In this document: piece by piece, positions 1-6,074 of the stretch | How positions within the stretch are numbered: position 1 is the stretch's first letter | How the letters are laid out: each line of letters starts with the position of its first letter | NCBI GenBank assembly: GCA_004211235.1 | Contig: SEEY01000392.1 | Span: 1 to 7,168 of the forward strand | Direction: 5' to 3' | Length of the DNA stretch: 7,168 nt | From: Rubrivivax sp. | GTDB lineage: Bacteria; Pseudomonadota; Gammaproteobacteria; Burkholderiales; Burkholderiaceae | Notes under the pieces: generated by a model | Told to the model about the DNA's origin: nothing | The model's database searches: none | What the model saw: only the letters and a program-made list of their open reading frames with translations | Translations under genes and position numbers: made by a program

Positions 1-164
1 GGGTAGCGGGGCGGGGGTGGGAGGAAGGTCGGGCACTTGTGGTGCCTCTGGATTGCTACGGGATAGTAAAGATCCGATGACCGTTTCGTGATGACGGCGG
101 CGGCAGCTGTTGTGCTTTTGCTGCACTGCGATACTGACGAACGACCTCCATCAGCTCCCCTCCG
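1..164. other. Leader with no supported gene
   Basis: I find no convincing coding sequence here on either strand. The short open frames that run in from the exonuclease gene are Arg/Ser-rich shadows. The stretch is less regular in codon-position GC than the genes downstream. It presumably carries the exonuclease promoter, but no -35/-10 pair stands out. A gene reading leftward off the window edge is possible but cannot be supported from about 50 bases. Confidence 0.4.
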
Positions 165-956
165 ATGCGCTTCATCACCGCCAATCTCAACGGCGTTCGT
201 TCCGCCGCCAGCAAGGGCTTCTTCGAGTGGCTCGACCAGCAGCAGGCCGACGCCGTCGGCGTGCAGGAGCTCAAGGCGCAGGCCGACGTGGTGGAGACGA
301 AGTTCCGCAGCTGCGACAAGCTGGAGGGCCACTTCCACTACGCCGAGAAGAAGGGCTATTCGGGCGTCGGCCTCTACACGAAGGAAGAGCCGAGCGACCT
401 CGTCACCGGCCTGGGGATTGCGGAGTTCGACAGCGAAGGCCGCTACGTGGAGAAGCGCTTTGACAAGCCGGGCCGCAAGCTCAGCCTGATCAGCGTGTAC
501 TTTCCGAGCGGCACCAGCGGCGAGGAGCGGCAGGCCGTCAAGTACCGGTTCCTGGCGGCGCTCTACCCCCACCTGGCGGCGCTGAAGGCGGAGCGTGAAT
601 TCATCCTGGTGGCCGACGTGAACATCGCCCACAAGGAGATCGACCTGAAGAACTGGCGCGGCAACCAGAAGAACAGCGGTTTCCTGCCCGAGGAGCGCGC
701 CTGGCTGACGCGGCTTTTCCACGCGACGGACGGCGGCGGTCTCGTCGACGTGTTCCGCACGCTGAACGACAGGGCCGAGCAGTACACCTGGTGGAGCGCC
801 CGCGGCGCAGCGCGCGCCAACAACGTCGGCTGGCGGCTCGACTATCACTTGGCCACCCCCGGCGTCGCTGCCCTCGCAAGGGCCGAGTCCATTTACACCG
901 GCCAGCATTTCAGCGACCACGCGCCGTTGACGATCGACTACGACTTCCAGCTTTGA
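165..956 (+). CDS. xthA: Exodeoxyribonuclease III (AP endonuclease, ExoIII/APE1 family)
   Basis: This is a Mg-dependent DNA-repair nuclease of base-excision repair, acting in the cytoplasm. Members cleave the phosphodiester 5' of abasic sites and remove blocked 3' ends, and also have 3'-5' exonuclease activity on duplex DNA. The 263-residue protein has the usual length and the full set of endonuclease/exonuclease/phosphatase-fold motifs: NLNGVRSA (7-14), QELK with metal ligand E35, the FHYAEKKGYSGVG block (57-69), DVN with D151 and N153, the IAHKEIDLKNWR block, LDY with D226, and SDH with catalytic D251-H252. The usual G-D-W/Y-N motif reads A-D-V-N here, a mild substitution that keeps the catalytic Asp and Asn. 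The ATG at 165 gives the canonical family N-terminus. Its Shine-Dalgarno is poor, with a C-rich stretch just upstream. It appears to be transcribed alone. Confidence 0.95.
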   Translation: MRFITANLNGVRSAASKGFFEWLDQQQADAVGVQELKAQADVVETKFRSCDKLEGHFHYAEKKGYSGVGLYTKEEPSDLVTGLGIAEFDSEGRYVEKRFDKPGRKLSLISVYFPSGTSGEERQAVKYRFLAALYPHLAALKAEREFILVADVNIAHKEIDLKNWRGNQKNSGFLPEERAWLTRLFHATDGGGLVDVFRTLNDRAEQYTWWSARGAARANNVGWRLDYHLATPGVAALARAESIYTGQHFSDHAPLTIDYDFQL

Positions 957-974
957 CGCCCCGCGCTGGGGCGT
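956..974 (+). terminator. Stem-loop at the end of the exonuclease gene
   Basis: A perfect 7-bp stem (ACGCCCC / GGGGCGT) with a 5-base loop begins on the last base of the exonuclease stop codon. It could mark the transcript end. No T-tract follows (the next bases are GCTGGTAACC), so it is not a classical intrinsic terminator and may only protect the 3' end. Confidence 0.3.
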
Positions 975-1103
975 GCTGGTAACCAAACGCCTCGGTTCCC
1001 GCGCTCTTCAGCGGCTGCGGTAAGCAGTCGCTACGGCTGTCAGGCGCGGCCTACAGGACGCTGTGCCAGGGGCCGACGCCAGGACCTAACGGCCAGTCTT
1101 AGA

Positions 1104-1184
1104 GTGGACTCAGCCGCGGTGGAAATGCCCGGCACCCGCCGGCCGGCGGCTTTGTCGGCCACCGCACTGACTAAAGGAGTCCAC
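1104..1184 (+). promoter_or_regulatory. Inverted repeat that could mask the ribosome-binding site of the next gene
   Basis: GTGGACTC (1104-1111) is the exact reverse complement of GAGTCCAC (1177-1184). The latter contains three bases of the AAAGGAG Shine-Dalgarno (1173-1179) and ends one base before the ATG at 1186. If the transcript starts at or before about 1104, the two arms could pair and occlude the ribosome-binding site, with the GC-rich palindrome at 1136-1149 closing the interior. The sequence match is direct; a regulatory role is inference, and an 8-bp match over this distance could be chance. Confidence 0.3.
1136..1149. repeat. 14-bp perfect GC palindrome
   Basis: CCGCCGGCCGGCGG is its own reverse complement. 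It lies in the intergenic stretch 37-50 bases upstream of the start codon of the secreted low-complexity protein. It could be a protein-binding site or part of the leader fold. In such GC-rich DNA a chance origin is also plausible. Confidence 0.4.
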
Positions 1185-1185
1185 C

Positions 1186-1632
1186 ATGTCCAAGATCAAG
1201 TCCGTCACTTCCGCACTCACTGCCGCCGTGCTCGTCACCGGCATCGGCCTGGCCTGGGCGCAGACCGAGGACCAGCAACAGTCCACCAACTCGACCGCGC
1301 CGGCCGGTGCGCTGCCCAGCGAGCAGACGCCCGCTGATCCCAATGCAGCACCGATGACCAACACGACGGCCATGCCGCAGCAAAGCGCCACCACGACGCC
1401 GCCGCCGGTGGACAGCACCAGCCCCGCTCCGCTGTCGAACGACGCCAACTCGCAGGCGCCGGTGAACAACACCGCCGGTGCCAGCGCGAACACCAGCAAC
1501 AGCACCAGCACCAGCGGCATGTCCGACAACAGTGCGACGTCGAGCACCTCTGGCACGACGGGCACTTCGTCGTATGACAACAGCAGCACCACGTCGAGCT
1601 ACGAGCCGGCTCCTCGCGCCGACCGTAACTGA
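1186..1632 (+). CDS. Exported low-complexity Ser/Thr/Asn/Pro/Ala-rich protein, function unknown
   Basis: I do not recognise a functional family. The 148-residue product starts with a textbook Sec signal peptide: positive MSKIK, a hydrophobic stretch at about 10-24, and an AWA|QT cleavage site after A25. The mature part of about 123 residues has no cysteine and few hydrophobic residues. It is dominated by Thr, Ser, Asn, Gln, Pro and Ala, so it should be disordered in the periplasm or outside the cell. The C-terminus, YEPAPRADRN, is charged and differs from the rest; from memory, similar PRADRN-like ends occur on small secreted Burkholderiales proteins, but this is unchecked. The start is well set by AAAGGAG (1173-1179), six bases before the ATG, the strongest Shine-Dalgarno in the window, suggesting high expression. 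The next gene follows after 35 bases. Low complexity invites chance ORFs, but the signal peptide and ribosome-binding site argue that it is real. Confidence 0.8.
   Translation: MSKIKSVTSALTAAVLVTGIGLAWAQTEDQQQSTNSTAPAGALPSEQTPADPNAAPMTNTTAMPQQSATTTPPPVDSTSPAPLSNDANSQAPVNNTAGASANTSNSTSTSGMSDNSATSSTSGTTGTSSYDNSSTTSSYEPAPRADRN
1492..1515 (+). repeat. Tandem hexamer ACCAGC, four copies
   Basis: Four adjacent hexamers (ACCAGC, AACAGC, ACCAGC, ACCAGC) encode Thr-Ser, Asn-Ser, Thr-Ser, Thr-Ser at residues 103-110 of the secreted low-complexity protein. The unit is in frame, so slippage would change protein length by two residues without a frameshift. Confidence 0.6.
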
Positions 1633-1667
1633 GTGAACCGCAGCTGCAGGGCGCCTTTTGATTGACC

Positions 1668-2492
1668 ATGTCGGCTGAAAAGCGCTCCAAGGTCGACGCC
1701 GCCACCGCGCGGCGCGACATCCTCAACGGCCTGGGCCAGGGCGCGCTGTTTGCCGCCATCGCCTTGGCCGTGCTCTATTTCTTCTTCGGCGGCGCTGCCA
1801 GGCGCGTCACGGTGACGCCTCCTGCCGCGCCTCGACCGGTCGCCAGCGCCTCCGCGCCCACACCCGCGCCCCTCATCGAACGTCGTCTCGATCTGGGCAG
1901 CGAGCGTGCTCCGGCCGACGTGACCGGCGTGGCCACCTGGGCCGTGCGGGAAGCCGACAACGGCGATCGTCCGTTCGCCATCGTCGACAAGCGCCGCGCC
2001 AAGGTCTACGTCTTCGCGGCGAGTGGCCGCCTCCTGGGTGCCAGCCCGGTGCTGCTGGGCTACGCTGCCGGTGACCAGACCGTCGAAGGCATCGGCAACA
2101 AGGCGATCGCGGACATCAAGCCCCACGAGCGCACCACGCCGGCGGGGCGCTTCCAGTCCGAGCCGGGGCGCAACTCGCTGGGGCACGACGTGGTCTGGGT
2201 CGACTATGACGCGGCCGTCTCCATGCACCGCGTGCGCGCCACCAATCCCAAGGAGCGCCGCCTGGAGCGTCTGGCCACGCCGACCGCGGCGGACAACCGC
2301 ATCAGCTGGGGCTGCATCAACGTGCCGGTCGCCTTCTTCGACGAGACCGTCTGGCCCAATATCGGCCAGAAGCGCGGCATCGTCTATGTGCTGCCGGAGA
2401 AGCAGTCGCTCGTGGCGTTCTTCCCCGCTGCGGCAACGCCGCAACTTCTTGCGCAAGCGTCTACTCTAAAAAGTAACAACGCAAAACCGTGA
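1668..2492 (+). CDS. Membrane-anchored L,D-transpeptidase (YkuD family)
   Basis: YkuD-fold L,D-transpeptidases use a cysteine to make 3-3 crosslinks in peptidoglycan or to attach proteins to it, in the periplasm. This 274-residue protein has a basic cytoplasmic N-terminus, one membrane segment at about 25-43 (GALFAAIALAVLYFFFGGA), a Pro/Ala-rich linker (about 50-68), and a catalytic domain from about residue 100 to 245. Visible motifs are TPAGRF (158-162 region, the family's TPxGxF), the histidine H187 in SMHRV, and SWGCINV with nucleophile C216. The family more often has SHGCxR, so Trp at the His position and Asn after Ile are variants. The start is uncertain: an in-frame TTG at 1662 lies nearer an AGGG (1647-1650) that is too far from the ATG. 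It follows the secreted-protein gene closely, so the two may be co-transcribed. A decayed paralogue lies directly downstream. Assignment to the fold is secure; substrate and crosslinking activity are inferred. Confidence 0.85.
   Translation: MSAEKRSKVDAATARRDILNGLGQGALFAAIALAVLYFFFGGAARRVTVTPPAAPRPVASASAPTPAPLIERRLDLGSERAPADVTGVATWAVREADNGDRPFAIVDKRRAKVYVFAASGRLLGASPVLLGYAAGDQTVEGIGNKAIADIKPHERTTPAGRFQSEPGRNSLGHDVVWVDYDAAVSMHRVRATNPKERRLERLATPTAADNRISWGCINVPVAFFDETVWPNIGQKRGIVYVLPEKQSLVAFFPAAATPQLLAQASTLKSNNAKP
1974..1999 (+). repeat. 26-bp direct repeat shared with the decayed paralogue (2721-2746)
   Basis: Positions 1974-1999 and 2721-2746 are identical over 26 bases. Both encode FAIVDKRRA in the same register of the two transpeptidase copies. 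This is the best-preserved trace of their common origin and could allow recombination that deletes the 747 bases between them. Confidence 0.8.
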
Positions 2493-2538
2493 AGTCCTCG
2501 GCTTCGCGCCGAAGTTCTGCTTTCCTAAACTGCTCATC

Positions 2539-2563
2539 GGGCGGACGCGTGGTTGCGCCGCCC
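2539..2563 (+). other. GC-rich hairpin between the two transpeptidase copies
   Basis: GGGCGG (2539-2544) pairs with CCGCCC (2558-2563), and inside it CGC (2546-2548) pairs with GCG (2555-2557), leaving one bulged A and a 6-base loop. No T-tract follows, so termination is doubtful. The ATG at 2564 comes immediately after the hairpin and opens a different frame from the decayed copy; it may be the lost original start. Confidence 0.4.
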
Positions 2564-2582
2564 ATGAACAGCAGGGCAGCAC

Positions 2583-3125
2583 GTGGGCAGCAGTTGGGCA
2601 GGCCGGTTCAAGACCGGCATCATCGGCATCGTTACAACCTGGAGCGTCATTTCAATGGCGCCCGCCGCGGCCGAAGTGGCTGCACGGCCGGTGGCGCATG
2701 ACGCCCGGGACACCCGGCCCTTCGCCATCGTCGACAAGCGCCGCGCGACGCTGTCGATCTACGCCGCCGATGGTCACCTCATCGGCCGTACGGCAGCGTT
2801 GCTCGGCCTCACGCCCGGCGACGCCGAGCCGGCAAGCGCCCGCGGCAAGCTGCCGAGTGCGCTCGGCGCGACCGAACGCGTGACGCCGGCCGGCCGCTTC
2901 GAAGCCGTGCCGGGCCGCAACCTCATGCGCCGGCGGTGGCCGGGTCCACTGGCAACTCCCGCGCGGCTGCCGCGCCCTGAGTCACTGCGGGCTCCGCCCC
3001 AGGGCAATCCCGAAGGTCGGCTGGCCCGAAAACTGCGTTCCAGGGCAGGACAATTCCCGTCCTGTGCCGCGGGTTACCGCCCGCTTCGCCCGCCCTATCG
3101 GGTCCACCTGGAACACGACACGTGA
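2583..3125 (+). pseudogene. Decayed second copy of the YkuD-type L,D-transpeptidase
   Basis: The open frame (GTG at 2583, 180 codons) begins with a possible signal or anchor segment (GIIGIVTTWSVISMAPAAA). Residues 45-113 then match residues 101-169 of the upstream transpeptidase: 34 of 69 identical in my ungapped hand alignment, including RPFAIVDKRRA, TPAGRF and PGRN. After residue 113 the similarity collapses and the frame becomes Arg/Pro-rich. Traces persist in pieces. ALSH, resembling AVSMH around the catalytic histidine, is readable at 2974-2985 in the +1 frame. NPEGRLARKLRS (142-153), resembling NPKERRLERLAT, is back in the original frame. No SWGCINV motif survives; C161 may be its remnant. 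Several compensating indels are therefore likely, and the enzyme should be inactive. The start is also unsure: no good Shine-Dalgarno, and the ATG at 2564 is out of frame. Sequencing error or an intact protein with a new C-terminus are alternatives. Confidence 0.7.
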
Positions 3126-4681
3126 CTACCCCCTCTACCGCGGCCGATCCGGCCGCGACCGGCCCGACGGCCGGCTCGGCCATCCTCGGCCAGCCCAACC
3201 AGCTTTTCGTCCTCTTCTTCACCGAGATGTGGGAGCGCTTCTCCTACTACGGCATGCGGGCGTTGCTCGTGCTGTTCCTGGTGACGGAAGCCAGCAAGGG
3301 CGGCTGGGGCTGGACGCGCGCCGAGGCCACCAACCTCTACGGCTGGTACACCGGCCTCGTCTACCTGACGCCCATCCTGGGCGGCTACATCGCCGACCGG
3401 ATGCTGGGCACGCGGCGCTCGGTGCTGCTCGGCGGCTTCATCATCGCCGCCGGCCATGTGTCGCTGTTCCTGGATACGGTGACCAGCTTCTACGTCGGCC
3501 TCGGCCTGGTGGTCATCGGCACGGGCCTGTTCAAGCCCAACATCTCCGCCATCGTCGGCCAGCTCTACGGCAAGGACAACGAAGGCCAGCGTGACGGCGG
3601 CTACACCCTGTTCTACATGGGCGTGAACGCGGGAGCCTTCTTCGGCATCTCGCTGTGCGGCTACATCGGCGAGAAGGTGTCCTGGAACCTGGGCTTCGGC
3701 CTGGCCGGCCTGTTCATGGTCCTGGGCGCCATCCAGTTCTGGCTCAGCCAGGGCCTGTTCGGTGCGGTCGGCGAGAAGATCGACGCTGCCGCCCGGGTCG
3801 TGCGCGAAGCCGCGGACACGACGCCCAAGCATGTCGTGGCCGACCGCCTGAAGGCCATCTTCGTGTTCTCGTTCTTCACGATCTTCTTCTGGTTCGCCTT
3901 CGAGCAGGCGGGTGGCTCGATGACGATCTTCGCGGCCGACTACACCGACCGCACGCTGGTGGGCACCAGCGGCTTCGTCTTCAAGCTGGTCAACACCGCA
4001 ATGACGCTGGTGCCGGCGGCCATCCTGTCCTGGCTGCTGTTCAAGCTGTACCGCTCCACCGGTGGCAAGTACGCGCTGGCCAATGTGTCGCTGGCTGTCG
4101 CGTTCGCCATCATCTGGGCGCTGTGCCTGTGGATGCTCGGTCGCGAGTTCGCGATGGAGCAGAGCGAAGTGCCCGCCACCTGGTTCGGCGTGCTGAACAG
4201 CTTCTTCATCGTCGTGCTGGCGCCGATGTTCTCGAAGATGTGGGAGGACAAATGGAACCCCTCCGGCCCCGTCAAGTTCGGCGTCGGCCTCGTGCTGCTC
4301 GGCCTGGGTTTCGCCGTGCTGTCCTATGGCTCGGCCGGCATCCCGCAGGGTGCCAAGACGGCACAGGTCAGCATGATCTTCCTGACGCTGGCCTACCTGT
4401 TCCACACCATGGGCGAGCTGTGCCTGTCGCCGGTCGGCCTGTCGTATATCTCCAAGCTGGCGCCGGTCCGCCTCCTTGGCCTGATGTTTGGCGTGTGGTT
4501 CCTGAACTCGGCGCTCGCCAACTGGATCGCCGGCCGAACCGGCGGCTACATCGACGAGATCTCGTCGACCTATTCGATGTCGAGCTTCTTCCTGATCTTC
4601 ACCGTCATTCCCATCGCCGCCGGCCTCGTGCTGATGGCGCTGACGCCGCTGATGAAGAAATGGATGCACGGCGTCCACTGA
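3122..4681 (+). CDS. Proton-dependent oligopeptide transporter (POT/PTR2 family, MFS)
   Basis: POT transporters import di- and tripeptides across the inner membrane using the proton gradient. The 519-residue protein has the expected length and many hydrophobic helices. Family signatures are in order: the TM1 ExxERFxYYG motif (E35, E38, R39, YYG 42-44), GGYIADRMLGTRRS (87-100) in the TM2-3 loop, GTGLFKPNIS (133-142) with the conserved K138, and FYMGVNAGAFFG (164-175), the PTR2 signature. Bacterial relatives are DtpA and DtpB; substrate range cannot be told from sequence. The start is GTG at 3122: the first in-frame ATG is inside TM1 (M36), so a GTG is needed to keep the conserved glutamates. 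The upstream ribosome site is weak (TGGA near 3109-3112). The GTG overlaps the TGA of the decayed frame as GTGA. A strong terminator follows 20 bases after the stop. Confidence 0.93.
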   Translation: MTTPSTAADPAATGPTAGSAILGQPNQLFVLFFTEMWERFSYYGMRALLVLFLVTEASKGGWGWTRAEATNLYGWYTGLVYLTPILGGYIADRMLGTRRSVLLGGFIIAAGHVSLFLDTVTSFYVGLGLVVIGTGLFKPNISAIVGQLYGKDNEGQRDGGYTLFYMGVNAGAFFGISLCGYIGEKVSWNLGFGLAGLFMVLGAIQFWLSQGLFGAVGEKIDAAARVVREAADTTPKHVVADRLKAIFVFSFFTIFFWFAFEQAGGSMTIFAADYTDRTLVGTSGFVFKLVNTAMTLVPAAILSWLLFKLYRSTGGKYALANVSLAVAFAIIWALCLWMLGREFAMEQSEVPATWFGVLNSFFIVVLAPMFSKMWEDKWNPSGPVKFGVGLVLLGLGFAVLSYGSAGIPQGAKTAQVSMIFLTLAYLFHTMGELCLSPVGLSYISKLAPVRLLGLMFGVWFLNSALANWIAGRTGGYIDEISSTYSMSSFFLIFTVIPIAAGLVLMALTPLMKKWMHGVH

Positions 4682-4701
4682 AACTCCGCCGTAACTGCCC
4701 C

Positions 4702-4734
4702 AAGCCGCCGCGCCGTGTGCCCGGCGGCTTTTTT
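4702..4734 (+). terminator. Intrinsic terminator of the peptide transporter gene
   Basis: A perfect 9-bp stem, AAGCCGCCG (4702-4710) with CGGCGGCTT (4722-4730), encloses an 11-base loop. It runs into six consecutive T residues (4729-4734). It lies 20 bases after the transporter stop codon and separates that unit from the efflux operon. This is the clearest terminator in the window. Confidence 0.9.
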
Positions 4735-4753
4735 GTTCACGGTTCCCGGCTGT

Positions 4754-4768
4754 TGACAAGTCATGTCA
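4754..4768. promoter_or_regulatory. Inverted repeat TGACA-N5-TGTCA upstream of the efflux operon
   Basis: TGACA (4754-4758) and TGTCA (4764-4768) form a symmetric site with a 5-base spacer, and the left arm lies within a consensus-like TTGACA (4753-4758). It may be a regulator site or part of a promoter, but no good -10 hexamer lies 16-18 bases downstream. It sits about 85 bases before the adaptor start codon. Confidence 0.3.
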
Positions 4769-4797
4769 GCAGCCTGGACGGTCTTTCGCCACGTGGG

Positions 4798-4827
4798 GTA
4801 ACAGTGTTACGGAGTTGTGCTTACAGT
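4798..4827 (+). promoter_or_regulatory. Candidate promoter with overlapping palindromic operator for the efflux operon
   Basis: GTAACA-G-TGTTAC (4798-4810) is a perfect palindrome of two 6-base arms around one base, a form that suits a dimeric repressor such as a TetR-family regulator. Its left arm also reads as a 4/6 match to a -35 box (GTAACA), with TACAGT (4822-4827, 4/6 match to TATAAT) 18 bases on as a possible -10. That would start transcription near 4834, just ahead of the GGAG ribosome site at 4843-4846. The palindrome is seen directly; promoter and operator roles are inference. No regulator gene lies in the window. Confidence 0.35.
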
Positions 4828-4851
4828 CGCCCGCTTGAATTCGGAGCCCTC

Positions 4852-6057
4852 ATGACGAAGAACAACCTGGCGCTGGCGCTGACCCCCCTATTTGTCCTGC
4901 TTCTGGCCGCCTGCGGGCAGAAGCCGGACGGCGCCGGCGGCGCCGGTGCCCATGGCGGCCCGCCACCGGTGTCGGTGGCGCCGGCCACCCAGCGCCAGAT
5001 CCAGGAATTTGACGAGTTCACTGCCCGCCTGGAGGCGCCGGACACCGTCGAGGTGCGCTCGCGCGTCGCCGGCACCGTCGAGGCCGTGCGCTTCAAGGAG
5101 GGTCAATTCGTCAAAAAGGGCGACCCGCTGTTCACCATCGACACCCGTGCCTTCCGCGCCGAAGTGGCACGTGTCGAGGCGCAAATCGCCGCCGCAAAGA
5201 CGCAGGCCGATCTGGCCCGCACCGACCTGGCGCGCTCCGAGAAGCTGGTCAGCGTCAATGCGGTCAGCCAGCAGGAAATCGACCAGCTCCGCTCCGCGCT
5301 GCGCAGCGCCGAGGCCAACCAGAAGGGCGCCGAGGCCGCCCTGGTGCAGGCCCGGCTCAACATCGAATACGCCAACATCACGGCGCCCGTCAGCGGCCGC
5401 ACCTCGCGCGCCAACGTCACGCCGGGCAACCTGGTCGGCGTCGGTGATGCCGTGCTGACGACGCTGGTCTCCAGCGACCGCGTCCATGCCTATTTCGACG
5501 CCAGCGAGGCCGCGTACCTGAAGTACATGCGTGCCGCCAAGCCGGCGGATGTGCTGGTGCAGATGGGCCTGTCCAACGAGCAGGGCTACCCGCACAGCGG
5601 CAAGCTGGACTTCGTCGACAACCGCCTGAACCCGGCGACGGCGTCCATCCGCGCCCGCGCAGTGTTCGACAACAAGGCCGGGCTGTTCACGCCCGGCCTG
5701 TATGCCCGCGTCAAGCTCGGCGGCACCGCCAGCTACACCGGCGTCGTCGTGCCCGAGCGCGCCATCACGACCGACCAGACGCAGAAGCTCGTCCTCGTCG
5801 TCGGTGCCAACAACATCGTGCAGCCGCGGCCGGTCAAGCCGGGCGCGCAGCTCGACGGCATGCGCGTCGTCGAGGGCGTCAAGGCCGGTGAACTCGTCGT
5901 CGTCGACGGCCTGCTGCGGGCCTTCCCCGGCGCGCCGGTCACGCCGCAGGTGCTGAAGGTCGACGACAAGGGCATGCCGATTCCCGCTGCCCCGGCCGGG
6001 CCTCCCGGTGCCGCACCGGCGCCCGCTGCTGCTCCGGCTTCCGCCGCCTCCAAGTAA
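4852..6057 (+). CDS. mexE: RND efflux periplasmic adaptor (membrane fusion) lipoprotein, MexE/AcrA type
   Basis: This adaptor links an inner-membrane RND pump to an outer-membrane TolC-like channel, forming a drug-efflux complex. The 401-residue precursor has a lipoprotein signal with lipobox LAAC and lipidated Cys21. The mature protein shows a first lipoyl/barrel strand (about 50-98, FDEFTARLEAPDTVEVRSRV region), a coiled-coil alpha-hairpin (about 100-172), the return lipoyl half (ANITAPVSGR, 174-183), then beta-barrel and membrane-proximal domains to about 370. The hairpin tip carries the R-x3-L-x6-S channel-contact motif (R128, L132, S139). The tail from about 376 is Ala/Pro-rich. The segment FDEFTARLEAP and the partner pump point to the MexE/BpeE branch. 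The start ATG at 4852 has GGAG five bases upstream; the frame is open much further upstream, but only this start gives a lipoprotein signal. The pump gene starts 17 bases after the stop, so they form one operon. Confidence 0.93.
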   Translation: MTKNNLALALTPLFVLLLAACGQKPDGAGGAGAHGGPPPVSVAPATQRQIQEFDEFTARLEAPDTVEVRSRVAGTVEAVRFKEGQFVKKGDPLFTIDTRAFRAEVARVEAQIAAAKTQADLARTDLARSEKLVSVNAVSQQEIDQLRSALRSAEANQKGAEAALVQARLNIEYANITAPVSGRTSRANVTPGNLVGVGDAVLTTLVSSDRVHAYFDASEAAYLKYMRAAKPADVLVQMGLSNEQGYPHSGKLDFVDNRLNPATASIRARAVFDNKAGLFTPGLYARVKLGGTASYTGVVVPERAITTDQTQKLVLVVGANNIVQPRPVKPGAQLDGMRVVEGVKAGELVVVDGLLRAFPGAPVTPQVLKVDDKGMPIPAAPAGPPGAAPAPAAAPASAASK

Positions 6058-6074
6058 GCCAAGGCGGACGCTCC

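Noticed and set aside
1..55. Start of a divergent gene on the - strand at the left edge
   Set aside because: A GTG-initiated Pro-rich frame could read out of the window, but about 40 bases give no codon or homology evidence.
1599..2456. A 285-codon - strand open frame opposite the L,D-transpeptidase
   Set aside because: Same composition bias. The + strand frame has membrane segment and catalytic motifs, while this one has none.
2498..2524. Terminator after the intact transpeptidase (TCGGC-TTCGC-GCCGA stem)
   Set aside because: The stem is only five base pairs and is followed by TTCTGCTTTCC, not a T-run, so it is too weak to call.
3095..4759. A 554-codon open frame on the - strand opposite the peptide transporter
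   Set aside because: It is His/Gln/Glu/Arg/Ala-rich with no domain, and runs fully antisense to a strongly supported POT gene. Long antisense frames are expected in DNA with this third-position GC bias.
4753..4782. TTGACA as a complete sigma-70 promoter
   Set aside because: The -35 hexamer is perfect, but bases 16-19 downstream are GC-rich and none resembles TATAAT, so I list only the inverted repeat there.
3655..4851. N-terminal extension of the adaptor frame back through the transporter gene
   Set aside because: The frame happens to be open, but the sequence is Arg/Gly/Pro noise over a real gene in another frame. The lipoprotein signal and GGAG site place the true start at 4852.
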